Positions 44,771 through 49,036 of a stretch of 64,000 nucleotides of DNA are shown here, piece by piece. The notes under the pieces are model-generated. The model ran no database searches. It had not been told where the DNA came from and worked only from the letters and a program-made list of their open reading frames with translations. The first letter of the stretch is position 1, and every line of letters begins with the position of its first letter. The translations under genes were made by a program, and so were the position numbers. Source of the DNA: Oncomelania hupensis (lineage: Eukaryota; Mollusca; Gastropoda; Littorinimorpha; Pomatiopsidae); contig CM072525.1 in NCBI GenBank assembly GCA_036898135.1, positions 24,522,887 through 24,586,886 of the forward strand, read 5' to 3'.

Positions 44771-46920
44771 TGCATTTATACAACGCATTTTTCATTAGAA
44801 TAACAACTCAGTTCGCTTACACACATTGTTCGTACGCATCATCACAACATTCGCACTACATCATGTACAGCATCATTCAGAAAGTATTATTACTGTTCTT
44901 ACAATTTACACAGAAAACGCCTTGCGGAACAAGTGCGTTTTTAAGCAGCTCTTGAAGGAAACAAGGTCTGTAAAATGTTTTAAACCGGCAGGCAGCACAT
45001 TCCAAACCTTGGGTGCTTGAAAACTAAAAGACCGCTCGCAAATTGTTTTTAGCTGACGCTTGGGCATTTTCAAAAGTTTTCATCTGATGAGCGCAAAGAA
45101 CGAGTTGTAGTGTAGGTAGTGAGTACCTCGGACAGATATGGTGGAAGTGACTGGTCGAAGTGACAGAAAGCGAAGACAGCAATTTTGTATTCAATGCGAA
45201 ACTTGATAGGGAGCCAGTGGAGCTGCATTAAGAGAGGCATGACATGATCATGCTTCAATTTATTTAAGCACAAGCCGAGCAGCACAGTTCTGTACACGCT
45301 GCAGTCGGCTAACTTCATCAATGGGGAGACCAACTAGAACTGAATTACAATATTCAAGTGTGGATGTCACAAAAGCGCTGACCAACTGTGTGCATGCATC
45401 CCTCGAAAGAAACTGCTTCAAGGAAGCAATACGCCGAAGCTCAAGAAAGGACAAACGACAGATGGTACTGATGTGGTCATGCATGGACAAAGAACTCTCT
45501 AGCTTGACACCCAAATAACGAACAATATTACTAAATGGGATGGTGCTGCCGCCGATGTTTGCAGAATCGCTGCCGACCAACCTAAGACGGGAAGATGCGC
45601 CTAAAGGAATAACATCGGTCTTGTCAAGGTTAAGCATCAACCTGTTGCTATTCATCCAAACCTGGACACTGTCAATACATGTTTCTACTTCAGGCACAAC
45701 AGAAGGGAAGTCATCAGCCTGACCACTCTTTGACAGTTTTGTATCATCTGCATATTTGTGGAACACACAGTTGCAGGCTGTGATTACATTAGGTAGTGGT
45801 TGGGAGTACAACAAAAACAAAACAGGACCGAGCACAGAGCCCTTGGGGACTCTGCATAACAAGGGACTTGGAGTAGAGGTATTTTAATCAATGACAACAG
45901 ACTGGTAACGATCATATCAGTGAGGAAAACCACTCAAGAACAGTCCCTCTTAAACCAAATGTAGTGCGCAATCTCTGTAGAAGTATGTGGTGATCCAGCG
46001 TGTGACATTTCCTGTTGTTTTCTGTGAACAGAGGGGCCGCAAGAGGAAGAGGGAGGAATCGGAAGGCCCAGAGAGAATGGAATCCCAGCCTAGGAGCATG
46101 ACTCGCTCAAAATCCAGGGCTGCAAGTGCCAGTCGACCTCCTCGTGATCGGTCAGGCTTGAGAGATCAGCAGGTATGTTTTAGATTCAAAATTTAATCCC
46201 TTTGTCCTTTTCACAGCTTTTAAAATTTTGCCAATATGTGTGCACTTGTTCAAGGAGCCGATTAATTTCTCCACACACAAAAATTCAGCATTACTTGTAA
46301 TCTATTACCCAATAACGGATGAACCTACAAAATCGTTGGTTTGTGATTAATTTTTAGACGTCTGTGGTGTGACTTGTCATTTATTGGAGTATTTGTTTGG
46401 TCATGTTATACCTTTGAAATATATTCTGTAACAAACCATTTATGCATTCGCAATCGGGCTATGCAGAATACCTGTGTAACAAAGCATACTTGCCGCAGAA
46501 AACCTGTGTAACATAGCATATTTGCCACAATTTCTACAGTCTTCAGTGATGTTTAAAATCAAGTAAGAAGCTTTACCACAATACAGCTGACAGCTTTGTT
46601 GGCTCAGTGAATCTAGTGACAGCACTATCAGCATAGTCAAGATGCCTGATGATGAACTTTTGCTATAACATTTGAATTTTTCTTTTCTTTTCGGTCAATG
46701 TGTTTTTTACCCTTGTTGGTTAAACCCTTGAATTCTCCAACCCATGAACTGATGTTTTTGTTTGCAGATGGTGGACAAGGTGAGGAAGATTGGCAAGAAG
46801 GCACAGAAACAGCGCAACCACCAAGCCAAGAAGGGAGAGGGAGACAGAGTTATCCTCGACATGAAACCCAAACATCTCTTCTCAGGAAAACGCAAGGCTG
46901 GCAAGACAGACCGCCGCTAA
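4696..46920 (+). CDS. GTPBP4: Nucleolar GTP-binding protein 1, 16-exon gene
   Basis: NOG1/GTPBP4 is an essential nucleolar GTPase that joins pre-60S ribosomal particles. Exons: 4696-4743, 19970-20140, 20872-20975, 21543-21626, 22523-22769, 24223-24372, 25396-25506, 31831-31920, 33220-33330, 33970-34023, 34434-34485, 37753-37853, 43234-43340, 44178-44244, 46032-46172, 46768-46920. All junctions are GT-AG and phases agree, giving 596 codons plus TAA. Order along the protein: N-terminal helical NOG1 domain (1-135), G1 P-loop GFPNVGKSS (175-183), G3 DTPG (221-224), G4 NKTD (290-293), NOGCT segment (KNVADYVDP), acidic SSSEDEEE stretch, RS/basic region, and the conserved tail [16 protein letters not shown]. 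The ATG is in good context (gcaagATGg). Human GTPBP4 has about 634 residues; the shortfall lies mainly between exons 14 and 15 and slightly between exons 9 and 10. Introns are loaded with transposons, mostly antisense. Confidence 0.95.
4744..5754. other. Start of NOG1 intron 1
   Basis: No exon is evident. ATC/ATT-rich runs lie near 5155-5175. A GC-rich block at about 5220-5660 looks like interspersed repeat sequence but shows no tRNA-type boxes that I can defend. Confidence 0.4.
5755..6203 (-). mobile_element. tRNA-headed SINE, minus strand
   Basis: In minus sense the unit opens gggcactgtggtctaatgg with an A-box-like region and a B box GGTTCGAGCCC near 6143-6153. It runs through a body with 'ggccagcgcc' and ends in a tail 'gcgctatataagaacg' followed by A/T-rich TAAATA repeats. 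The body recurs on the plus strand at 52455-52625, which shows it is dispersed. It is not a functional tRNA: only the pol III promoter boxes are kept. Confidence 0.75.
6304..7881 (-). repeat. 3' LTR of gypsy-1
   Basis: 1578 bp, direct repeat of 16031-17610. A TATA-like tract reads atatataaaaag in minus sense near 6613-6624. The 116-codon ORF inside (7160-6810) is present in both LTRs but has no recognisable domain. Confidence 0.93.
7882..11255. other. 3' internal region of gypsy-1 with palindromic motif clusters
   Basis: Between the pol stop and the 3' LTR lie 3.4 kb without a long minus-strand ORF. A G-run (seven C on the plus strand, 7886-7892) next to the LTR is a plausible polypurine tract. 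Eleven copies of GTCACAAATGAC or its complement (allowing one or two changes) occur in two groups, 8405-8997 and 10576-11147. The 1.6 kb between the groups contains plus-strand ORFs of 82-85 codons, a short ATG exon-like piece with a perfect donor (8696-8744, then GTAAGT) and an acceptor at 9238-9239. I could not assemble these into a convincing gene. It may be a captured and decayed sequence, or a separate insertion. Confidence 0.6.
11256..15062 (-). CDS. Gypsy-1 gag C-term/protease/integrase/RT/RNase H polyprotein
   Basis: ORF of 1268 codons. In order: the C-terminal part of capsid, a CCHC zinc knuckle (C153, C156, H161, C166), aspartic protease (CLYDTG, D212), integrase with H384/H391/C421/C424 zinc site and DD35E triad D454, D513, E549, a GPY/F module (G690-Y692), then reverse transcriptase ([18 protein letters not shown] at 962-965) and RNase H (D1113, E1155, D1182). 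Every catalytic residue is present. Integrase lies about 400 residues before RT, the reverse of ordinary Ty3/gypsy order. The ORF overlaps the upstream gag ORF by 88 bases in another frame. Its apparent Met start lies inside capsid sequence, so a separate initiation there is unlikely; translation more likely enters by frameshift, or the copy is mutated. Confidence 0.93.
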   Translation of the reverse strand: MVRVDLRNLPEKKLRNSRREKGETHSQFVDRLDTYLRKWLALSNLEESFEDLAELILSEQLRDAMTPETRMFTAEQGAENLADLIKLADRYTTAHENEAKRKVTDKPSRDGNNQKLHPQQTQQSNQNQQNSDNKKTQNSVKPPGQGQNPRKYCSNCKRTNHNTVDCRRTANQTHTVAVSQTSTVELETSDKSRPPVSETVVVNGKTASCLYDTGLSYDAIVSRTLVAAEDITDETITLQGPDRSIPASTLPIAIVHVDSRYVSGKVKAAVMDAPLYDIILGCKYVYLGTPIAPASVASVQTRTQIRQDAADNLPANPAPAEMRADQLADPTLAKCYKKLPQAHNPPKKGEFFEKNGLLYRQTDHDHSQLVVPAKNRPQVLEVGHAIAFSGHMGVSATIQRITAHYHWPGITGDITRFVRSCPQCQKVASKRWTVPVTLGEMPVTGTPFHRVAVDIVGPLPLTKKRNRYILTLVDTCTMWCEATPLPTIDTKRVAEALVTMFTRVGFPDQILTDNGSQFTGKMMQDVFSLIQTKHVRSSPYHPQSNGQVERFNGTLISILRKLVNEKPETWDTYVAAALFAYREVPHASTGFPPATLLFGRPIAGPLEALKRGWTDSQVDEEVKTATQYVTELRGRLHTTWQLATSAIKQARARQARHYNKNTKERELAEGDKVLLLLPSGSNKLEIAWQGPYVVTQKVSRTNYRIKVKGKERMYHINLLKRYLDRDDATSTDHLMALSIAEEVEATEDLAIEYPLKSSETYRDVAIDPKLSTDRQRQIMEIVAQHQAVLTDIPGQTPLVEVTMTLTDTTPVRVKPYPIPLAKQTAVKQEIATLLEAGIISPSTSPYSAGIVLLRKPSGEHRLCIDYRRLNAVTEFQAEPLPDTAQLFAKLHNAKYFSRIDLSKGYYQIPVPEHLRPYLAFSTADGHYEFNVLPFGLNNAPSIFSRMMKQLLAPIQEEELHHFMDDILIATHTWDDHLRLLSTVLQRLRETGLTARPTKCLLGYEEIEFLGHTLRHGSLLPEDKNIAKMNKAPRPINKKDVQSFLGLCGYYQKFVANFNSIAAPLSDLTKKKAPEKVEWNAECEDAFQTLKARLTSQPILKLPDATQPFVLRTDASNQGLGATLLQSDPNDSTLLLPVAYASRKLNKAEHNYTTVEKECLALVWAIQKFQMYLYGAHFKVQCDHQPLTFLASSQKLNARLMRWSLLLQPYSFHVEYIPGKSNHGADYLSRYPVPTVDKPNLASNPSQMTRDQKVTVTDLKNKNDIKCAR
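14975..15658 (-). CDS. Gypsy-1 gag, N-terminal part
   Basis: 227 codons starting [19 protein letters not shown]. Residues about 40-75 form a charged coiled coil with three near-identical [15 protein letters not shown] repeats. A Pro-rich hinge follows, then a retrotransposon capsid fold ([20 protein letters not shown]). The frame leaves capsid at an A8 run (15031-15024 minus sense) and ends 48 bases later; the capsid continues in the pol frame, one base back. The run reads A-AAA-AAT in the gag frame, a plausible -1 slippery site, but a one-base indel in a homopolymer is at least as likely. Confidence 0.85.
   Translation of the reverse strand: MADFIKVRRELREEGIALGLTGQDLITYVTSEWDKLEKSRAEERICAEKARAEERICAEKARAEERDHAEKLKGMELEMTERLKKLDIEAREKERDQLIAARATDPNISLLSNSSDNPPQPPSITPGMNFFLSPFDEKVDRIDAYLDRFERLAQEFELDYNKWNIKLAQGLRGTAYDVYAKLPTGQSNDYAALKKALLIWFELTSETYRKKNCATREEKKVKLIVSL
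15672..16010 (-). other. Gypsy-1 untranslated leader
   Basis: AT-rich leader between primer site and gag start, with no ORF in the element's sense. Confidence 0.6.
16011..16028 (-). promoter_or_regulatory. Primer binding site, tRNA-Pro type
   Basis: In minus sense it reads TGGGGGCTCGTCCGGGAT, two bases after the 5' LTR. This is the same 18-mer known as the tRNA-Pro primer site of murine leukaemia virus. It fixes the 5' side of the element. Confidence 0.88.
16031..17610 (-). repeat. 5' LTR of gypsy-1
   Basis: 1580 bp, nearly identical to 6304-7881. Differences I can see include ata/tat near 16337-16352 (2-bp indel) and single changes such as acagt/acggt, ctaca/ctata and gcacg/gcatg. Confidence 0.93.
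17642..17779 (+). pseudogene. Small ORF, possible transposase N-terminus remnant
   Basis: 45 codons from ATG to TAA beginning [20 protein letters not shown], Lys/Glu-rich. This resembles the first residues of hAT-derived, ZNF862-like proteins, but no zinc finger follows. The gypsy-1 insertion site lies 31 bp upstream. Similarity is weak and short. Confidence 0.25.
17936..18066 (-). mobile_element. Composite tRNA-like / 5S-rRNA-like SINE unit
   Basis: In minus sense a tRNA A-box-like tract (tagcacagtggttggagc) is followed by AAGTTAAGCACCGTC and GTTAGCACTTGGATGG, which match the box A and box C promoter blocks of 5S rRNA (AGTTAAGC..., TACTTGGATGG) in the right order and spacing. The rest of 5S is missing, so it is not an rRNA gene. 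Confidence 0.55.
18067..18740. other. NOG1 intron 1, no gene
   Basis: AT-rich sequence with a C-rich tract near 18513-18522. The block 18651-18702 (agtttatagtcccctctcttcc...) recurs inverted at 59290-59345, so it belongs to a dispersed repeat. Confidence 0.45.
18741..19060 (+). mobile_element. 3' remnant of a LINE ORF2
   Basis: A plus-strand reading frame contains '[14 protein letters not shown]', the typical C-terminal tail of non-LTR RT proteins (RDWNSLP). It is followed by a 3'-UTR-like C-rich stretch. No RT core remains. Confidence 0.5.
19061..19969. other. End of NOG1 intron 1
   Basis: No exon or recognisable repeat. It ends at acceptor tttgtttccag before exon 2. Confidence 0.5.
19970..20140 (+). 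CDS. GTPBP4: NOG1 exon 2
   Basis: 57 codons, phase 0 on both sides. It contains [16 protein letters not shown] and FYMRKIKF, hallmarks of the NOG1 N-terminal domain. Confidence 0.96.
20141..20871. other. NOG1 intron 2
   Basis: AT-rich, with a C homopolymer near 20223-20240 and no mobile element that I recognise. Confidence 0.6.
20872..20975 (+). CDS. GTPBP4: NOG1 exon 3
   Basis: Codes for the helical segment with [19 protein letters not shown], a conserved NOG1 block. It ends with two bases of a Glu codon at GTAAGT. Confidence 0.95.
20976..21542. other. NOG1 intron 3
   Basis: AT-rich. No exon or mobile element seen. Confidence 0.6.
21543..21626 (+). CDS. GTPBP4: NOG1 exon 4
   Basis: Codes for [20 protein letters not shown] and LKRMAFGK, the end of the N-terminal domain. 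Phase 2 in and out. Confidence 0.95.
21944..22484 (-). mobile_element. Diverged solo LTR of the gypsy-2 group in intron 4
   Basis: Shares the order of blocks with the copy at 32232 ('gatgcttgaatctt', 'atccacgcagcct', 'tttattcagc', 'acatcaacaactgcata') and ends TCTCAAACGTAACA. The left end is decayed (tagttac for tgttac) and no target duplication is visible. With 32232-32832 it forms a subfamily distinct from the copies at 966, 2900 and 38666. Confidence 0.7.
22523..22769 (+). CDS. GTPBP4: NOG1 exon 5 (P-loop)
   Basis: 82 codons plus one base. Holds LRLPSIDP-type linker and the G1 motif [19 protein letters not shown]. The effector-region block [14 protein letters not shown] follows. Confidence 0.96.
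22806..23600 (+). mobile_element. TIR DNA transposon, internally deleted, hAT-like remnant
   Basis: Perfect 15-bp terminal inverted repeats cagacatgcctaccc (22806-22820) and gggtaggcatgtctg (23586-23600), flanked by the direct duplication atattg (22800-22805, 23601-23606). The plus strand keeps a broken reading frame: [14 protein letters not shown] near 23178, and after a frameshift [20 protein letters not shown] ... SITGFFA near 23355-23474. This resembles the N-terminal zinc-finger segment of hAT-type transposases. No catalytic domain remains. A 6-bp duplication is unusual for hAT (8 bp), so the superfamily is uncertain. Confidence 0.75.
23601..24222. other. NOG1 intron 5, remainder
   Basis: No recognisable element beyond the target duplication. 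It ends with acceptor acttctgtttag. Confidence 0.5.
24223..24372 (+). CDS. GTPBP4: NOG1 exon 6 (G3)
   Basis: 50 codons, phase 0 on both sides. Begins [11 protein letters not shown] (G3 DTPG) and contains [16 protein letters not shown] and the FIMDLSEQC block. Confidence 0.96.
24815..25150 (+). mobile_element. SINE with poly-A tail in intron 6
   Basis: tRNA-Leu-like head 'atggccaaatggtctaaggc' (A box) with a degenerate B box (tggaatcgatcc) near 24892. A body follows, then 'aataaaaatggaaaataaagcg' and an A12 run at 25139-25148. Confidence 0.55.
25396..25506 (+). CDS. GTPBP4: NOG1 exon 7 (G4)
   Basis: 37 codons, phase 0. Contains [16 protein letters not shown], the G4 NKxD motif. A CT-rich tract starts about 45 bases after the donor. 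Confidence 0.96.
25550..25690 (+). repeat. Pyrimidine-rich tract plus repeat fragments
   Basis: (CTCCTCTTC)n-type tract to about 25618, then 'cagggtttgtacggtccttg', which looks like a single hAT-type terminal repeat, then a SINE/LINE-like tail 'aaaagcgctgtataag'. No partner terminus was found. Confidence 0.4.
25691..26505. other. NOG1 intron 7, left part
   Basis: No gene. The block 26000-26050 (ctctcgccttttcatgtgg...) recurs inverted at 30672-30712, marking a dispersed repeat on both sides of the minisatellite. Confidence 0.4.
26506..26803. repeat. 32-bp minisatellite, left block
   Basis: About nine diverged units of the same 32-bp repeat as 28739-29807 ('tggtcctcgccatttcatg' core). The array is interrupted on its right by a LINE. 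Confidence 0.85.
26804..28738 (-). mobile_element. 5'-truncated L2/CR1-like LINE with (AAT)n tail
   Basis: Minus strand. ORF2 remnant 28738-27462 keeps RT blocks: [40 protein letters not shown] and YADD (SYADDTQLQ). It frameshifts near 27462, after [10 protein letters not shown], into a second frame with the C-terminal tail. The 3' end reads 'gcgctatataaatctac' plus (ATT)n in minus sense. It is inserted inside the 32-bp minisatellite. Endonuclease is absent. Confidence 0.85.
28739..29807. repeat. 32-bp minisatellite, main block
   Basis: About 33 tandem units of roughly 32 bp, with variants tagtagact/taggagact/tagcagtcc. ORFs across it are repeat artefacts. It lies in NOG1 intron 7. Confidence 0.95.
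29808..31100. other. NOG1 intron 7, AT-rich part
   Basis: AT-rich with a (CA)n tract at about 30142-30163. The dispersed block at 30525-30730 is partly an inverted copy of 25995-26060. No exon. Confidence 0.45.
31110..31345 (-). mobile_element. tRNA-headed SINE, minus strand
   Basis: In minus sense the head reads TAGCTCAGTTGGTAGAAC (A box, 31316-31335) and GGTTTGATTCCC (B box, near 31280-31292). The body runs to about 31110 with a T-rich end. It is degenerate outside the boxes. Confidence 0.55.
31455..31769 (-). mobile_element. 3' fragment of LINE family A
   Basis: Minus-strand sequence codes for the C-terminal tail [20 protein letters not shown] ... VPQGPS and ends in an ATAGA-type tail. 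It matches the 3' end of the longer copy at 39440-42416. Confidence 0.8.
31831..31920 (+). CDS. GTPBP4: NOG1 exon 8
   Basis: 30 codons, phase 0. Codes for the G5-region segment ending [12 protein letters not shown], which aligns without gap to the family after exon 7. Confidence 0.93.
31988..32231. repeat. GT-rich minisatellite, left block
   Basis: Repeats of a unit like 'gaggttacttggtcttatat' plus 'tggggcagtgtgac' and a (TG)n run. It continues at 32833-33125 beyond the solo LTR. Confidence 0.75.
32232..32832 (-). mobile_element. Solo LTR of the gypsy-2 group inside a minisatellite
   Basis: Begins TGTTACCC and ends AACGTAACA on the plus strand. Flanks are gtgtg (32227-32231) and gtgtt (32833-32837), a target duplication with one mismatch. 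It splits the GT-rich minisatellite in NOG1 intron 8 and is closest to the copy at 21944. Confidence 0.8.
32833..33125. repeat. GT-rich minisatellite, right block
   Basis: Continuation of the array at 31988-32231, with units of about 45-60 bp. Confidence 0.75.
33220..33330 (+). CDS. GTPBP4: NOG1 exon 9
   Basis: 37 codons, phase 0. Codes for [14 protein letters not shown] ... [16 protein letters not shown]. The family usually continues with an RPPxIP-type segment; here the next exon starts VRQAV, about eight residues short. Confidence 0.93.
33331..33969. other. NOG1 intron 9
   Basis: Contains a minus-strand fragment (about 33675-33760) of the SINE seen at 5755 (atatagagcatttccag... tgctaaagacactggcc). 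No mini-exon for the missing RPPxIP-type residues was found. Confidence 0.5.
33970..34023 (+). CDS. GTPBP4: NOG1 exon 10
   Basis: 18 codons, [18 protein letters not shown], phase 0. A lysine-rich stretch, as in the family before the 'ERDLELEM' block. Confidence 0.85.
34434..34485 (+). CDS. GTPBP4: NOG1 exon 11
   Basis: Codes for [17 protein letters not shown] plus one base (phase 1 out). The YILDL block is conserved in NOG1. Confidence 0.93.
34865..35653 (+). mobile_element. Tigger/pogo-like element, internally deleted
   Basis: Terminal inverted repeats CAGTGGAACCTCCGGTAT and its complement, flanked by TA on both sides (34863-34864, 35654-35655). The plus-strand frame keeps the CENP-B/pogo helix-turn-helix ([31 protein letters not shown]) interrupted near 35187 by a stop/frameshift. 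It then jumps after 'DERVWQWFD' to the 3' end. The DDE catalytic domain is gone. Confidence 0.85.
35726..37640 (+). pseudogene. LINE family A copy, 5'-truncated and decayed
   Basis: Plus-strand remnant of the RT ORF: a segment matching '[11 protein letters not shown]', [25 protein letters not shown], the FVNFKKTFD block, then the tail [20 protein letters not shown]. Several stops and frameshifts are visible. The end at 37640 is followed directly by (TTA)n. Same family as 39440-42416 in the opposite orientation. Confidence 0.85.
37641..37711. repeat. (TTA)n microsatellite
   Basis: About 24 TTA units joining the LINE remnant to the 3' end of NOG1 intron 11, about 40 bases before exon 12. Confidence 0.95.
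37753..37853 (+). CDS. GTPBP4: NOG1 exon 12 (NOGCT)
   Basis: Completes a Lys codon (phase 1 in) and codes for [20 protein letters not shown] and [13 protein letters not shown], the NOG C-terminal signature. Phase 0 out. Confidence 0.95.
37854..38660. other. NOG1 intron 12, left part
   Basis: No exon. The block near 38357-38390 (ccgctggacctaaagcaata) recurs at 48949, a short dispersed repeat. Confidence 0.45.
38666..39292 (-). mobile_element. Full-length solo LTR of gypsy-2, exact TSD
   Basis: 627 bp beginning TGTTACACTCC and ending CAACGTAACA on the plus strand. It is flanked by exact gactc duplications (38661-38665, 39293-39297). It has the complete TGTTAC...GTAACA termini seen at 61431-62066. 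Confidence 0.92.
39440..42416 (-). mobile_element. LINE family A, long copy with endonuclease and RT
   Basis: Minus strand, bounded by an 11-bp duplication catattcacac (39429-39439 and 42417-42427). From 42395 down an AP-type endonuclease reads IGTWNVRTL, then 'DDWNAKVG', 'NQIDYIMV' and GSDHDLVMM, followed by RT pieces ([37 protein letters not shown]) and the tail [20 protein letters not shown]. Several frameshifts and stops break the ORF (pieces 42022-41309, 41178-40774, 40551-40147, 39826-39449). The (GGATA)n-like tail is at 39440-39460. This C-terminal tail is common in invertebrate APE-type LINEs; the clade was not resolved. Confidence 0.88.
42428..43233. other. NOG1 intron 12, right part
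   Basis: Sequence rightward of the LINE insertion, continuous with 39298-39428 before that insertion. The GC-richer part, 42700-42910, looks repetitive but I cannot name it. Confidence 0.4.
43234..43340 (+). CDS. GTPBP4: NOG1 exon 13
   Basis: Codes for [20 protein letters not shown] and an acidic Ser/Glu run. Two bases of a Leu codon carry over. Confidence 0.95.
43780..43837. repeat. (AAT)n microsatellite
   Basis: About 19 AAT units in NOG1 intron 13. No LINE body is visible next to it. Confidence 0.95.
44178..44244 (+). CDS. GTPBP4: NOG1 exon 14
   Basis: Codes for [20 protein letters not shown] and two further residues. Phase 0 at donor GTAAGT. The family normally has about 40 more residues before the RKRKRE block of exon 15. 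Confidence 0.92.
44366..44431. repeat. 25-bp inverted repeat hairpin
   Basis: Arms 44366-44390 and 44407-44431 pair at 24 of 25 positions around a 16-base loop that itself contains aaaacatgtttt. MITE-like or a simple palindrome. Confidence 0.8.
44677..44768. repeat. (AAT)n tail
   Basis: About 30 AAT units. It forms the 3' tail of the minus-strand LINE that starts at 44769. Confidence 0.95.
44769..45990 (-). mobile_element. LINE family C, 5'-truncated
   Basis: Minus-strand ORF 45862-45260 carries the RT second half: [28 protein letters not shown] (YADD), [40 protein letters not shown]. It then continues in another frame with [20 protein letters not shown]. It differs clearly from the LINE at 54600 and from family A. 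The tail is (AAT)n. It sits in the intron where conserved NOG1 coding sequence is missing. Confidence 0.85.
46032..46172 (+). CDS. GTPBP4: NOG1 exon 15
   Basis: 47 codons, phase 0. Basic [10 protein letters not shown] block, an RS-like stretch ([14 protein letters not shown]) and [12 protein letters not shown], as in the family. Confidence 0.95.
46173..46767. other. NOG1 intron 15
   Basis: No exon or recognisable mobile element. It ends at acceptor tttgcag. Confidence 0.6.
46768..46920 (+). CDS. GTPBP4: NOG1 exon 16 and stop
   Basis: 50 codons and [20 protein letters not shown] ... [20 protein letters not shown]. This is the nearly invariant C-terminal end of NOG1. Confidence 0.97.
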   Translation: MVDKVRKIGKKAQKQRNHQAKKGEGDRVILDMKPKHLFSGKRKAGKTDRR

Positions 46921-47214
46921 GCACATCTTTATGGACATTGGCCTTGCCGCTATAGGCAGTGTGGACTTTGAGCATGCTAATATAGACATTGGCATCAACA
47001 GCATCCTGCAGACTTTTAGAAACTTTTGACAAAGTACTGGAGGTTTTCTTTCTGGAAAACAAGGGCGGTTTACATTGGTACTAACATAACAGATCTTCAA
47101 CTTGTTTACAACTGAATATTTTGCGAATGTGTCGATTTGCAATATCAACAATATTCAGTGTTAAAGATTTGAACACAGGAAAATTGAGTTTAACTTGCCA
47201 TCTTGCTGTAAAAT

Positions 47215-47224
47215 AATAAATAAA
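47215..47224 (+). terminator. NOG1 polyadenylation signals
   Basis: Two overlapping AATAAA hexamers (47215-47220, 47219-47224) about 295 bases after the stop codon. Cleavage is expected shortly downstream. Confidence 0.65.
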
Positions 47225-47303
47225 ATTATGAAAGCACCAGAAATAACATATATTTTGTTTTGTGTTTTTTTTTCCACTTCTCTTTGTGTTTCTTTCTGTC
47301 TGC

Positions 47304-47420
<117 letters not shown>

Positions 47421-48595
47421 TTCTCCATTGTATTTTTGTGAATGTTTGTTATATACATATAATGTGTTTCCCTTGTCGGGATGCTGGGGGTTTCTGTATA
47501 AATAGCATCCCCACTTTGTGGAAATTTAGTGCTTTAAATTCACACTGTTGCTGTCTTTCTCCTTTGTTCTTTCTCGTTCTTACTGTTCTATCGATCTACT
47601 TCTTCGCAAGACCAGTCACCTACCTTTTTTCTTGAAAACTCTTCCAAAACTCCAAAGTTGTGTATGGGGTCTGTTGGGTCAGCTTTCTTCCAGATGGTCA
47701 CTAGGACTCTCTATGGTATATTTATTTCGCAAAATGGCATTTTATATGTATGTGTTACGTTAATATTTTATAATGATGTTTATATTCTATTTTGTTTTTG
47801 TAAACGTGGGTTCGATAAATCAGAGTATTACCTCAGCGTCCCTTGCATAGGATGGCGATGCCTTTATTGTAAACAGACCGGCTGGTAGAGTGCCTTCAGC
47901 GTTACCATTAGGATTGTTTCAACATCTCTTTAGACTTTTATACGGATAAGGGGTGAGCCCTCTTTTACCCAAGTTATGGTCCTGATTTTGTGGTCCTGAT
48001 TCGGCTCTTTACGGTCCGCTCGACCCTATAAACAATGACTAACTAACTAACAAACAACCTACCACTTCTTATTATTATTGTGCGCACTTAATTTTTCCAT
48101 TCACAGCAGTTATTTTGCTGAAGAAAATGGTTAGAGAATCACCAAAAGCTACAAACAGCAGTATGTTTTAACTGAGAGACAAGTGCAGTTTTTAAAAATA
48201 ATAATTGAAATCAAATTCTGATTTGATAAAACAAAGACACAAACCATTTAACTCGAGGTGAGAAATGTTTACTTGTTAGTAGTTGTAGCTTTCAGTGCTC
48301 TTCCATTTTTCAGTGAAACTTGTATAAAGGTTTTTTCTTTCTTACCAAAAACCAAGTTCAGTTTAGTTCAGAGGAGCTATTTAAGCATCACAGCTTTTTA
48401 AGTGTCCATTTTCTCACATACTTTACACTTAACTTGCCAGTGAGTTTGTCAATTTGCTTAGAGATTTAAAATTAAAAGGTGACAATCGGTCATCAAATAC
48501 TTGTTTTGCTTCCACTATGAAACTTTCCTTTTCCAGAAGGTTTTTCCAATGTATTAAGATTGTTAGCTTTTTTAACATGTGCAGGTAGTTTGTTC
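47421..48595. other. Intergenic region between NOG1 and the thioesterase-like gene
   Basis: No coding evidence. The block 47977-48055 (tggtcctgattcggctcttt...gactaactaact) recurs at 44541-44602, a short dispersed repeat. The first exon(s) of the next gene may lie here but could not be identified. Confidence 0.45.
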
Positions 48596-48828
48596 CTATC
48601 TTATTCTATCCTTTAACTCGAAAGTCGTTGGGGCACCACAGATGATTGTTTAACCAAAGTACTCCATCTTTCTCAGTGTACAGTAGCCCTAATGGCTTTG
48701 CTCGGTGTGAAGCCAGTCCATTCCAGAATGTTGTCTTCCCACCTCTTTTTCTGTCTCCCGCTTCTTTTGCCTCCTTGCACCATGCCTTGCAGGATGGTCT
48801 TTACAAGGCCTGATTTGTTCCAGAGAGA
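48596..48828 (-). mobile_element. 3' fragment of LINE family A
   Basis: Minus-strand C-terminal LINE tail ([18 protein letters not shown]) and 3' end, matching 39440-42416. Confidence 0.75.
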
Positions 48829-48984
48829 TGCAACTCTGTAAATAAAATAGTGCTTTCCTTTGTTAGTTAGACATTGTTTAATAAACATATATTCTGTTTT
48901 TCTAGTATAGTGTCTAGTATGACAATTGTTAGCTGGTTGAAGGATCCGCTGGACCTAAAGCAATACTCATGTAATGTAATGTTA

Positions 48985-49036
48985 AACGATCATCTGTGGT
49001 GCCCCAACGACTTCTGAGTTAAGGGAAAGGATAGGT
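48985..49036 (+). mobile_element. Tiny 3' fragment of LINE family A
   Basis: 'gttaaacgatcatctgtggt' to 'gggaaaggatagg', the last ~50 bases of family A in plus orientation, next to the dispersed block at 48949-48980. Confidence 0.6.
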
